From Rhizobium sp. 16-449-1b (GTDB lineage Bacteria > Pseudomonadota > Alphaproteobacteria > Rhizobiales > Rhizobiaceae), in the NCBI RefSeq assembly GCF_017741935.1, contig NZ_JAGHMH010000002.1:430098-494097 (forward strand): a DNA stretch of 64,000 nucleotides, read 5' to 3'. The notes under the pieces were generated by a model. That model was given only the letters and a program-made list of their open reading frames with translations, was not told the origin of the DNA and made no database searches. Below are positions 18,069 to 25,899 of the stretch, piece by piece. Each line of letters opens with the position of its first letter. The first letter of the stretch is position 1. Made by a program: the position numbers and the translations under genes.

Positions 18069-18944
18069 ATGGTGCGATTTAAGCTGGCATCTCTCAATCC
18101 TAAGGGGTTTTGCAGCCTCTGGCTGTTTCTGCTTGCATTTTGGCTACCTCTTTCGGCTGCGGCGCAGCAGGCAGCGCCCTCCTTGCCGCTGTTGTTCGAC
18201 AGCCGCGAGCGCCTCGCCAAGCCCGATCTGACGAGCCTCGTGCGCCTGCGTTTCCTGACCTCGGTCGATTTCCCGCCGTTCAATTTCATGGATCAGAACG
18301 GCAAGCTCTCGGGCTTCAATGTCGATCTCGCCCGCGAGATCTGCGCCGAATTGGAGATTTCGGACAAGTGCCAAATCCAGGCCTTGCCCTTCGGTGATCT
18401 CAAGGATGCGCTGGCCGCCTCGCAGGGCGATGCCGTGATCGCGGGACTGGCCGTCGGCAGCGAACTGCGCCGGCAGTTTTCCTTCTCGCGCCCTTATCTG
18501 ATGTTGCCCGCCCGCTTTGCCCGCAATCTGAAGGCGCCGATCAAGGGCGAGAATGCCGCAAGCCTTACCGATCGCTCCGTCGGCGTGGTCAAGGAAACCG
18601 CGCACGCCGCCATGCTCGCCGCCTATTTCCCCAGGGTCAAGGCGGTGCCGTTCGACAGCAAGGAAGCGCTGCTGACAGCGCTGAAGGACGGCAAGGTCGA
18701 CGCCGTCTTCGCCGATTCGCTGCAGCTCTCATTCTGGGTGTCGTCGCAGGCGTCGGAGAAGTGCTGCGCCCTGTTCGACGGTCCCTATATGTCGGAGGAG
18801 TTTCTGGGCGAGGGCATGACGATCATGCTGCGGCAAAAGGACGAGGTCCTGCGCTCGGCCTTCGACCACGCGCTGGCCGCCCTTTCGCGCAGCGGCCGCC
18901 TGCAGGAAATCTACCTGCGCTACTTCCCCTACGGCCTGTACTAG
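18069..18944 (+). CDS. Orphan family 3 solute-binding protein
   Basis: Periplasmic binding protein of the SBP_bac_3 (amino-acid) family, 291 residues from the ATG at 18069. Signal peptide about 1-35 (hydrophobic LWLFLLAFWLPLSAAAQ). The domain begins LRFLTSVDFPPFNFMDQNG and includes GFNVDLAREICAEL, and ends YLRYFPYGLY. GGGG lies 9 bases upstream of the chosen start; an ATG 10 codons earlier is less likely because it delays the signal peptide. No permease or ATPase gene is nearby, so it may feed a distant transporter or act as a sensor. It shares its ending and a paired-cysteine segment with the protein at 31161-31916. Confidence 0.85.
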   Translation: MVRFKLASLNPKGFCSLWLFLLAFWLPLSAAAQQAAPSLPLLFDSRERLAKPDLTSLVRLRFLTSVDFPPFNFMDQNGKLSGFNVDLAREICAELEISDKCQIQALPFGDLKDALAASQGDAVIAGLAVGSELRRQFSFSRPYLMLPARFARNLKAPIKGENAASLTDRSVGVVKETAHAAMLAAYFPRVKAVPFDSKEALLTALKDGKVDAVFADSLQLSFWVSSQASEKCCALFDGPYMSEEFLGEGMTIMLRQKDEVLRSAFDHALAALSRSGRLQEIYLRYFPYGLY

Positions 18945-18949
18945 GCGGG

Positions 18950-19363
18950 TTAAGCCTTGCGGAAACGGGCAATGGCGCTGCGCTCGATCGCGGCGCAGGT
19001 CAGTTTGTCGAGCCCGAGCCGGTCGCGCAGCAGGCTGAGCAGGCGCAGTTCCTCCGCCTTCACCGAAAGATCGGCAGACGCGACCTCCACCGCCAGAGCA
19101 TAGGCCGTGTCGTAGAGCTTCGGCGAGAGCGTGTCCTTGACCGTCTCGAGAACGACATCGAGCCCTTCCGGACCGGACAGAAGTGCCGCGCAGTCGCGGG
19201 CAACCGAGATCAGCTTGTCGTCGTCGAAGCCGCGAAAAACCGGCAGAAAGCCCACCAGCTGTCCGATACGTTCCAGCTCCCGATCATTCATCGTGCTGTC
19301 GACGGCGGATGCCATGACCATCACGTAGATCAACGCGTCGTGGGCGGAAAGCGGCTTGTTCAT
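18950..19363 (-). CDS. TerB-like (tellurite resistance protein B family) protein
   Basis: Small cytoplasmic helical protein of 137 residues. The N-terminal pattern (VMVMASAVDSTMNDRELERIGQL) with later acidic positions (ASADLSVKAEELRLL) matches the TerB-like metal-binding helical fold. Despite the family name, members occur widely without tellurite resistance and the function here is unknown. It converges on the orphan binding-protein gene, whose stop is 5 bases away. No other ter genes are present. Confidence 0.75.
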   Translation of the reverse strand: MNKPLSAHDALIYVMVMASAVDSTMNDRELERIGQLVGFLPVFRGFDDDKLISVARDCAALLSGPEGLDVVLETVKDTLSPKLYDTAYALAVEVASADLSVKAEELRLLSLLRDRLGLDKLTCAAIERSAIARFRKA

Positions 19364-19416
19364 GTCTGCATGGTTCCTCTGCGATGTCAGCAGAGTTTAG
19401 GAACTGGCCACGCCCA

Positions 19417-20157
19417 TTACAAGGGATCGCTCATATCTTGAGGCTGCGTCAGGTCGGGTGCATCCGTTGCGCCGGCCTGACGGGGATCCTGCCCGTAGAT
19501 ACCGTTTCCGTCTTGCTTTGCCTTGGCTCCGGCATCCGCGAAGGCGGAGCCCGCCGCTGCCTCGGCCCAGCCATTCTCGATCAGCCACTCGGAAAGATCC
19601 TGCCCGCCGATCTTGCAACTCGCCGTCGCGGTGCCGCTCCAATTGGCGTCGCTGACATCGCAGTTGACGGTGCGAAGCCGCAGGAAGAGCCGGAAATTGG
19701 TCTTCGCCAGCATCCCGCAGGGCCATTCCGTGCCCCCAGTACCGACGCAGCTCTTGTCGACCGGCGTCGGCGTCAGCCCGGCCAGTTGCAGCCGCCGTTC
19801 GCCGAAACCGAGGACGCCGGCGCTCTCGGCCACCGGGCGCGGCAGGTCGATCCCTTTGTCAGTCGCCACGACAGGCTTTTTCTCAGGCTCCGGCGCCTGC
19901 TCGCGCTCCAATGGCTTGCCGTCGACCGAGGCCGGGTAGAACTGGCTGGCGTCATCCACCGGCCGGGCCATCATGCTGGCATCCGGGTTCGTCGTCGGCT
20001 GCGCGGGCGAGGGCGTTTGCTGCTCGGTCGCCCCTTGCGCAGATGCCGCGATCTCGCCAGCGTCAGACGCACCGCTCAACCGATGCTCGCCGGCGGCGAT
20101 CAGGCCGATGACGATCGCGATCCCCGCAGTCGTTGTCAGAAGTGCCGCAGGCTTCAT
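19417..20157 (-). CDS. Exported protein with SNase/thermonuclease-like C-terminal domain
   Basis: 246 residues. N-terminal membrane anchor or signal (KPAALLTTTAGIAIVIGLIAA), a Pro/Gln/Ala-rich linker (about 30-120), then a C-terminal region resembling a degenerate staphylococcal-nuclease fold (LRLRTVNCDVSD, ASCKIGGQDLSEWLIENGWA, AGAKAKQDGNGIYG). I cannot see the full catalytic Arg/Glu set, so nuclease activity is doubtful. AGGAAAA precedes the ATG. The gene begins 11 bases after the S24 regulator gene ends, so the two are likely cotranscribed. Confidence 0.65.
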   Translation of the reverse strand: MKPAALLTTTAGIAIVIGLIAAGEHRLSGASDAGEIAASAQGATEQQTPSPAQPTTNPDASMMARPVDDASQFYPASVDGKPLEREQAPEPEKKPVVATDKGIDLPRPVAESAGVLGFGERRLQLAGLTPTPVDKSCVGTGGTEWPCGMLAKTNFRLFLRLRTVNCDVSDANWSGTATASCKIGGQDLSEWLIENGWAEAAAGSAFADAGAKAKQDGNGIYGQDPRQAGATDAPDLTQPQDMSDPL

Positions 20158-20168
20158 GGAAGATTTTC

Positions 20169-20834
20169 CTACTGGCTGGCCCATATGATCCGGGCGATCC
20201 AATCCACGTCGGTGAGTTCGATCGTCCGGTTCGGGTGCTCGGGATTGAGCGACATCAGTTCGATCGAGCGCGGGCTCTGGCGCATCAGCACCTTGGCCAT
20301 TACCTCGCCCTCGCGGGTCTTTACCACGACGCGGTCGTTGCGGCGCACCTGCGCGCCCGGCTCGACGATCAACACGTCGCCGTCGCGATAGAGCGGCATC
20401 ATGCTTTCGCCCTGCACCTCGAGCGCGTAGACGCCGGCCTTTTGTGACGGTGCGGCCGGAAATTCCACCACATCCCAGCCCTGTCCGGCCGGAAAGCCGC
20501 CATCATCGAAAAAGCCGCCAGCGCCCGCCTGCGCGAAGCCGAGCAGTGGAATGGAGCTCCCCTGCGGCGGAAACGCGCCGTCAGGCAGCGTCGAGAAACT
20601 GCCCTGCGGCCGCATAAAGGAGAGGAACTCCTCCATGCTGGAGCGCGTCGCCTCCAGCACCTTGGCGATCGATTCCGTCGATGGCCAGCGCAGGCGCCCA
20701 TCGGCGGAAAGACGTTTGGATTTGTTGAAGGAGGTCGGGTCGAGGCCGGCGCGGCGGGCAAGCCCCGAGGGTGTCAGGTCGTGCCGTTCGGCAAGCCTGT
20801 CGAGCGCTCCCCAGATCTGCTCGTGTGACAGCAT
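20169..20834 (-). CDS. XRE-type regulator with S24 (LexA/CI-like) peptidase domain
   Basis: Transcription repressor of 221 residues. Residues about 1-70 form a helix-turn-helix domain (TPSGLARRAGLDPTSFNKSKR). Residues 95-215 are an S24 peptidase: possible Ala-Gly self-cleavage site in PLLGFAQAG (A103-G104), nucleophile S144 in GESMMPLYRDGD and general-base candidate K181 in EVMAKVLMR. The layout is that of phage CI and LexA repressors that cut themselves after DNA damage. No phage genes surround it. The start at 20834 has AGG upstream and fits the family. It probably shares a transcript with the SNase-like gene. Confidence 0.85.
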   Translation of the reverse strand: MLSHEQIWGALDRLAERHDLTPSGLARRAGLDPTSFNKSKRLSADGRLRWPSTESIAKVLEATRSSMEEFLSFMRPQGSFSTLPDGAFPPQGSSIPLLGFAQAGAGGFFDDGGFPAGQGWDVVEFPAAPSQKAGVYALEVQGESMMPLYRDGDVLIVEPGAQVRRNDRVVVKTREGEVMAKVLMRQSPRSIELMSLNPEHPNRTIELTDVDWIARIIWASQ

Positions 20835-20937
20835 GTCGCCTGATCCTGTGCGCGCAACGGCGCTCCTTATCGGCTGAAAGATTAACCGCAAGGCGGGCAG
20901 GAGTAAAGAGACAAGAGGAATAAAATCCTCTCTCCCG

Positions 20938-21585
20938 TCAGGCGACCATCGCCATGTTGATCTTGCCGAGCTGGATCACAGCCTGCGTGCGGCTGTCGAC
21001 ATTGAGCTTGAGAAGAATGGCCGAGACATGCGCCTTGATCGTCGCCTCGGATACCCCGAGCTCATAGGCGATCTGCTTGTTGAGCAGGCCCTCGGCGAGC
21101 ATCGTCAGCACCCGGCTTTGTTGCGGCGTCAGCGTGTGCAGCCGGTGGATGATGTCGGCCACATCGGGGTCCTGCTCCTGCCCGTCGCGGTAGCTCTCGG
21201 GCGTTGCGATATCGCCCGCAAGCACCGTCTGTATGCCGAGCCTGATATCGTCGATCCCCGCGGATTTCGAGATGAAGCCGGAAGCGCCGAGTTCGAGCGA
21301 GCGGCGGATCGTCGTCGCATCGTCGGACGCCGAAACGATGACGATCGGCAGGCCCGCGAATTCCGAGCGCAACGCCATCAGCCCGGAAAAACCGCTGACC
21401 CCTGGCATGGCAAGGTCGAGCAGCATGAGATCTGCATCCGGATGCTCGCCTACCGACTTTCGCGCGGCGGCGAAATCGCCGGCCTCGACGATATCGGGAT
21501 GACCCTCCATTCCGGTCACGGCCTGGCGAAGCGCATCGCGAAACAGCGGGTGATCATCGGCAATAATGATTGTCTGCTCATGCAT
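20938..21585 (-). CDS. Orphan NarL/LuxR-family response regulator
   Basis: 215-residue two-component regulator. Receiver domain 1-125 with D10-D11 and phospho-acceptor D57 (LMLLDLAMPG) and lysine in GFISKSAG; LuxR-type helix-turn-helix about 145-210 (LTPQQSRVLTMLAEGLLNKQIA, IKAHVSAILLKLNV). GGGAGGGAG lies upstream of the chosen ATG. No histidine kinase is adjacent, so the partner is unknown. Its targets may include neighbours, but nothing in the sequence shows this. Confidence 0.88.
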   Translation of the reverse strand: MHEQTIIIADDHPLFRDALRQAVTGMEGHPDIVEAGDFAAARKSVGEHPDADLMLLDLAMPGVSGFSGLMALRSEFAGLPIVIVSASDDATTIRRSLELGASGFISKSAGIDDIRLGIQTVLAGDIATPESYRDGQEQDPDVADIIHRLHTLTPQQSRVLTMLAEGLLNKQIAYELGVSEATIKAHVSAILLKLNVDSRTQAVIQLGKINMAMVA

Positions 21586-21676
21586 CGAAAACTCCCTCCC
21601 AAGAGCCCGATCATGAAGTCCATGCACCGCCTTCCTCCACGGTTCATGCCTTCCTGCTAAAGCAGACTATAGCAAA

Positions 21677-22075
21677 TCATGTCTTTTGCGGAAGGGCGTT
21701 GCCCTGGTCCTCGCTCTGGAATTCCTTGACGATCCCCATGAAGCTGCGCATCCAGCGCTCCATGATGCCGATCGAGCGGTCGATCTCGGCGTCCGATGGC
21801 AGCGCCTTGTTGACGACACTTTTGTTCTCGAGCGCGGTCACCCGGTCCGATAGGCGGTCGAGTTCGCTTTCGTAAGCCGCGCGTTCGTCGGCGGCCATGC
21901 GGCAGACGAGCGCCCCGTCCTTCTCCTCGCATAGCGACATGGCCCCGGTCTGGCGATCGAGCCGCACGAAATGGTCGCCGCTGCGCTCCAGTTGGAAGCG
22001 GCTTGCGTCCGGCTCGGCGGCGGAAGCGGCAAGCGGAATGAGGATGGCGACGAGGCTGAGCGTGATATTTTTCAT
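21677..22075 (-). CDS. Hypothetical exported protein
   Basis: 132 residues starting with a clean signal peptide (MKNITLSLVAILIPLAASAAEP; cleavage expected after ASA). The mature part begins with a short region containing two cysteines (SLCEEKDGALVCRM), perhaps a disulfide, followed by a charged helix likely to form a coiled coil (ELDRLSDRVTALENK). GGAGG is placed well before the ATG. I do not recognise the family. It lies 91 bases upstream of the response regulator, same strand. Confidence 0.75.
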   Translation of the reverse strand: MKNITLSLVAILIPLAASAAEPDASRFQLERSGDHFVRLDRQTGAMSLCEEKDGALVCRMAADERAAYESELDRLSDRVTALENKSVVNKALPSDAEIDRSIGIMERWMRSFMGIVKEFQSEDQGNALPQKT

Positions 22076-22185
22076 GGTTTCCTCCGGAAATCTCGATGGC
22101 CACCGCATTTTTTGCGGTGAGCGCGTGGACATCGCCGCTCAACTGCGGCAAAGCCCGGGAAAGACCAGCCATTCATGAGGCCATC

Positions 22186-22539
22186 ATGACCCTGACACCC
22201 ACGCTTTACAAGATCGTGACGGAAACGCTCTGGCAGGACGCCCGGGCCGTCGGCGTTTTCCGCGGCGCTGCCATCGATCTGACGGATGGATTTATCCACT
22301 TCTCGACGGCAAGCCAGGCAGTGCAGACCGCGGCCCTGCACTTCGCCGGCCAGACCGGCCTGCTTCTGGTCGCCATCGATGCTGCTGCCCTTGGCGAAAA
22401 GCTGATCTTCGAGCCGTCGCGCGGCGGCGATCTCTTCCCGCATCTCTATGCGGACCTCCCGCTTTCGGCCGTGCTCTGGGAAAAGCCATTGCCGCTCGAT
22501 GCCGAAGGCAAACACATCTTTCCGGACCTTCTGCCATGA
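22186..22539 (+). CDS. DUF952 family protein
   Basis: 117 residues of the DUF952 family, related in fold to glutathione-S-transferase-like or ADP-ribose-type domains. Typical features are a short N-terminal strand (TLYKIVTETLW), the GFIHFSTASQAVQTA motif near residues 35-49 and VAIDAAALGEKLIFEPSRGGDLFPHLY. The start at 22186 has GAGG upstream. Its stop overlaps the pyrD start by 4 bases, so the two are translationally coupled. Biochemical function is unknown; pairing with pyrD is common in rhizobia as far as I recall. Confidence 0.85.
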   Translation: MTLTPTLYKIVTETLWQDARAVGVFRGAAIDLTDGFIHFSTASQAVQTAALHFAGQTGLLLVAIDAAALGEKLIFEPSRGGDLFPHLYADLPLSAVLWEKPLPLDAEGKHIFPDLLP

Positions 22540-23624
22540 TCGATCTCTTCAAGCACGCCGCCCGCAAGGGTCTCTTCCTCTTCGATCCGGAAACGGCGCA
22601 CGGCATGTCGATCGCGGCGCTGAAGTCCGGCCTCGTTCCGGCCTGCGCTGCACCTGCAGATGCGCGCCTGCGCCAGACGGTCGCCGGGCTTAATTTCGCC
22701 AATCCGATCGGCATGGCTGCCGGCTACGACAAGAACGCCGAAGTGCCGGAAGCGCTGCTGAAGATCGGCTTCGGCTTCACCGAGATCGGCACGGTCACGC
22801 CCAAGCCGCAATCCGGCAATCCGCGTCCGCGCATCTTCCGCCTGGTCGAGGACGAAGGCGTGATCAACCGCCTCGGCTTCAACAATGAGGGCCACGACGC
22901 CGCCTTCGCGCGCCTGTCGTCTGTGCGCGGCAATGGTATCATCGGTGTCAATATCGGCGCCAACAAGGATAGCGCCGATCGCATCGACGACTACGTGAAG
23001 GGCATCCGCCGCTTCTATTCGCTGGCGGGCTACTTCACCGCCAATATCTCCTCGCCCAACACGCCAGGCCTGCGTGATCTGCAGGCGCGCGAGAGCCTGT
23101 CGGCGCTGCTGTCGGCCGTGCTTGCCGCGCGTGACGAGGAAGCCGCAAAATCCGGCCGCAAGATCCCCGTCTTCCTCAAGGTTGCGCCGGATTTGACGGA
23201 AGAGGGTATCGACGACATCGCCGCCGAAGCGCTCTCGCATGCGCTGGATGGCCTGATCGTCTCCAACACCACGCTGTCGCGCGATGGCCTGAAGGATCAG
23301 CGCCAGGCGAAAGAGCAGGGCGGCCTCTCCGGCAAGCCGCTCTTCGAAAAGTCCACCGTGGTGCTGGCGAAGATGCGCAAGCGCGTCGGCCCCGACCTGC
23401 CGATCATCGGCGCCGGCGGTGTCTCGTCAGCCGAGACCGCGCTGGAAAAGCTCAAGGCGGGCGCCGATCTGGTGCAGCTCTACTCCTGCATGGTCTATGA
23501 AGGCCCGGGCTTGGCGGGCGACATCGTTCGCGGCCTGTCGAAGCTGATGGACCGCGAGAAGGTCGCCTCGATCCGCGAACTGCGCGATAGCAAGATGGAT
23601 TATTGGGCCGGCCGGAACGTCTGA
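22536..23624 (+). CDS. pyrD: Dihydroorotate dehydrogenase (quinone), class 2
   Basis: Membrane-associated flavoenzyme oxidising dihydroorotate to orotate in pyrimidine synthesis and passing electrons to quinone. 362 residues: N-terminal quinone-site helix (IDLFKHAARKGLFLFDPE), FANPIGMAAGYDKNAE (about 50-65), GFTEIGTVTPKPQSGNPRPR, the NISSPNTPGLRDLQ motif and the FMN phosphate site in IIGAGGVSSAE. The 3' end overlaps the convergent MATE gene by 25 bases. Confidence 0.96.
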   Translation: MIDLFKHAARKGLFLFDPETAHGMSIAALKSGLVPACAAPADARLRQTVAGLNFANPIGMAAGYDKNAEVPEALLKIGFGFTEIGTVTPKPQSGNPRPRIFRLVEDEGVINRLGFNNEGHDAAFARLSSVRGNGIIGVNIGANKDSADRIDDYVKGIRRFYSLAGYFTANISSPNTPGLRDLQARESLSALLSAVLAARDEEAAKSGRKIPVFLKVAPDLTEEGIDDIAAEALSHALDGLIVSNTTLSRDGLKDQRQAKEQGGLSGKPLFEKSTVVLAKMRKRVGPDLPIIGAGGVSSAETALEKLKAGADLVQLYSCMVYEGPGLAGDIVRGLSKLMDREKVASIRELRDSKMDYWAGRNV

Positions 23625-24958
23625 TCTGCGCGCTGTTTGACCCTGAGCACCAGGAAGACGCCGCGCGAAAACAGGAACAGGTTGATCGCCAGCCACAGGC
23701 CGTGGTTGGCGAAGAGCGGCACGAAGATCGCGAGCGCCGCCAGATAGACGACAAACGACATCAGCATGCGGTTGCGCATGTCGCTCGACCATGTGGCGCC
23801 GATGAAGACGCCATCCATCAGAAAGGCGAGCGCACCCGTCAGCCCCGTGATCGCCGCCCAGGGCAGATAGAGGTTTGCCGCCTCACGCACGTCAGGTGAC
23901 GTCGTCAGCGCCGCGATCAGCCGCTCTCCGGCCACCAGGAAGAACAGCGAGATGATGCCGGCAAGCCCGAACGACCAGATCGTCGTCAGCTTCAAGCCGC
24001 GATCGAAGGCCGGCCGGTGGCGCGCCCCGACGGCGCGCCCGGTGATCTGCTCGGCGGCATTGGCCAGCCCGTCGAGATAGAAGCTCGACAGCATCAGGAA
24101 GTTCATCAGCACCGCATTTGCCGCCAACGTCACGGCGCCGAAGCTGGTGCCGATCCGCGTCATCAGCGCGAAGGCCCCAAGCAGCACGAAGGTGCGGATC
24201 AGGATGTCGCGGTTGAGCGTGAAGAGTTCCGCCAGAGGCTTCCGCGCAAAGATCTCGCCGCGCGTCGGCCGGTCAGCGCGATCGAAGCTTCTCAGCACGA
24301 TGAACAGGCCGGCGAGCGCGCCGATCGTCTCGCCAACGGTTGTCGCCCATGCAACGCCTGATATCCCCCAGTCGAGCCAGAGGCCAAGCGCGATCGCCAG
24401 CACGATGTTGATGCCGTTGATGATCGTCTGCAGCAGGAGGCCGATGCTTCCCTGCCCACGCCCGAGCACGAAGCCGAGGATCGCGTAATTGGCGAGCGCC
24501 GCCGGCCCGGCGAGAATGCGGATGGAGAAGTAGGTGCTGGTCGCCTGCGCCACAGCGTTGTCAGGTCCCATCAGCGTCAACCCCGCCGCCAGAAGCAGCG
24601 GTGACAGACAGAGCAGCGCCACGCCGCAGCCGAGCGCCGAAATGATCGCCCGCCAGAACACGCCCTGTTCGGCATGCCGGTCGCGCCGGCCATAGGCCTG
24701 CGCCGTCAGCCCCGTGGTCGAGGCGCGCAGGAAGTTGAAGCTGCCGAGAATGAGATCGAAGAGCATCGCCCCGATCGCCAGGCCCGCCAGTGCGTCGGGA
24801 TCGCCCATATGGCCGACGACGCCGGTGCCGACGAGGCCGAGCAGCGGCGTGGTGATGAAGCCGAGCGTCATCGGAATGGCGATAGACAGTACCATCCGGT
24901 GCGTGACCTCGAAGGCGAGGCCGTTGCGGCTATCGCTGCTGTTTACGCCTGCGTCCAA
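23600..24958 (-). CDS. MATE family efflux transporter (DinF-like)
   Basis: 452-residue inner-membrane antiporter with about 12 hydrophobic spans in two repeats. It has typical MATE patterns such as TTPLLGLVGTGVVGHMGDPDALAGLAI near the start and FYLDGLANAAEQITGRAVGA in the second half, closest to the DinF subgroup. The substrate is unknown; family members export organic cations or drugs using sodium or protons. Its last codons overlap the end of pyrD on the other strand. Confidence 0.9.
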   Translation of the reverse strand: MDAGVNSSDSRNGLAFEVTHRMVLSIAIPMTLGFITTPLLGLVGTGVVGHMGDPDALAGLAIGAMLFDLILGSFNFLRASTTGLTAQAYGRRDRHAEQGVFWRAIISALGCGVALLCLSPLLLAAGLTLMGPDNAVAQATSTYFSIRILAGPAALANYAILGFVLGRGQGSIGLLLQTIINGINIVLAIALGLWLDWGISGVAWATTVGETIGALAGLFIVLRSFDRADRPTRGEIFARKPLAELFTLNRDILIRTFVLLGAFALMTRIGTSFGAVTLAANAVLMNFLMLSSFYLDGLANAAEQITGRAVGARHRPAFDRGLKLTTIWSFGLAGIISLFFLVAGERLIAALTTSPDVREAANLYLPWAAITGLTGALAFLMDGVFIGATWSSDMRNRMLMSFVVYLAALAIFVPLFANHGLWLAINLFLFSRGVFLVLRVKQRADQTFRPAQ

Positions 24959-24990
24959 AACCCGCCTCCCGGCAAAGAGGCGGAATCACC

Positions 24991-25488
24991 TCAGTTGGAA
25001 AGCACCATGGCCCAATAGGGCACGTTGCGGGAAGCGGGATTATAGGCAACCGCGACACCGAGACCGCTATAGCGGCCGAGCATGTTTTCCAGATGATGCG
25101 GTGAGTTGATCCAGGCGGTGACGACGGCCGGAACCGTCTGCTGCCCGGTCGCGATGTTTTCCGCCGCCGGCAGCTGCACGCCGCTCGCCTTAACGCGCGG
25201 TCCAAAACCATCGGCGATGCCCATCACGTGCTTCATCTTGCCGGCCGCTGCCATGCGCTTGGCCTGGAAGAGGGCGGCGGCCGTCGCGGCCGGATCGACC
25301 GTCAATGGAGGCAGGCCGTTCTTGGCGCGCAGCTGGTTGACGAGCGGCAGCGAGGCCGCCGTCTGGTCTTCGCCGTTGGAGGGTGTCGAGGGCTCTTTCG
25401 GCCCGGTGGCGCAGCTGGCGACGCCGGCTGCAAGCGCAAGCGCGGAAAAGCGCAGCAGGCTGCGCCGTGAGAGATCGATGGAGGTCAT
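24991..25488 (-). CDS. CAP (SCP/PR1-like) domain lipoprotein
   Basis: 165 residues. The N-terminus has a twin-arginine-like motif (SRRSLLRF), a hydrophobic stretch and a lipobox-like GVASC, so export through Tat followed by lipidation is plausible. The remaining part is a CAP domain: LPLVNQLRAKNGLPPLTVDPAATAAA, HVMGIADGF, AAENIATGQ and WINSPHHLENMLG, the last with the conserved His. The role is unknown. It follows the DUF6460 gene by 1 base, so they are cotranscribed. Confidence 0.86.
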   Translation of the reverse strand: MTSIDLSRRSLLRFSALALAAGVASCATGPKEPSTPSNGEDQTAASLPLVNQLRAKNGLPPLTVDPAATAAALFQAKRMAAAGKMKHVMGIADGFGPRVKASGVQLPAAENIATGQQTVPAVVTAWINSPHHLENMLGRYSGLGVAVAYNPASRNVPYWAMVLSN

Positions 25489-25489
25489 G

Positions 25490-25756
25490 TTACCGGCGAT
25501 AGCTGAAGAGACGGATGATGAGGAAGATCGGAATGACGATGGTGGCGCCGAGCATCAGATAGTCGCCGACGCGGCCGAGCGCGGAGAAGCCGCGATGCCA
25601 GACCTCAAGGATGAAATTGCGGATGCCGTAGATGAAATCCAGCGGTGCCAGCCCGAAGACGGCCATGATGAAGCCGACGATCAGCGACACCACCAAAAGC
25701 TTGATCAATGTACGGCCGAGCGAGTCGCCCAGAAACTTGTTCACCTGATCGGACAT
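25490..25756 (-). CDS. DUF6460-type small membrane protein
   Basis: 88 residues with two hydrophobic segments (about 19-43 and 65-83) joined by a short charged region (LEVWHRGFSALGRVG). It looks like the small two-span proteins annotated DUF6460 in Rhizobiales; function unknown. AGGAGATGATGC precedes the ATG. It heads a two-gene unit with the CAP lipoprotein and diverges from the methyltransferase gene. Confidence 0.75.
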   Translation of the reverse strand: MSDQVNKFLGDSLGRTLIKLLVVSLIVGFIMAVFGLAPLDFIYGIRNFILEVWHRGFSALGRVGDYLMLGATIVIPIFLIIRLFSYRR

Positions 25757-25899
25757 GCATCATCTCCTGTTCACCCCTGAGATACGGGCGCGAATCGTTG
25801 CCCGCAAGCTTTTTCAGGGCTGTCGCGTCAGCCTCTGAAATAGGACTTGAGTTTTTTTGTGGCCATCGCCAAATGCGGGCCGCGCAACAGGTCACCATC

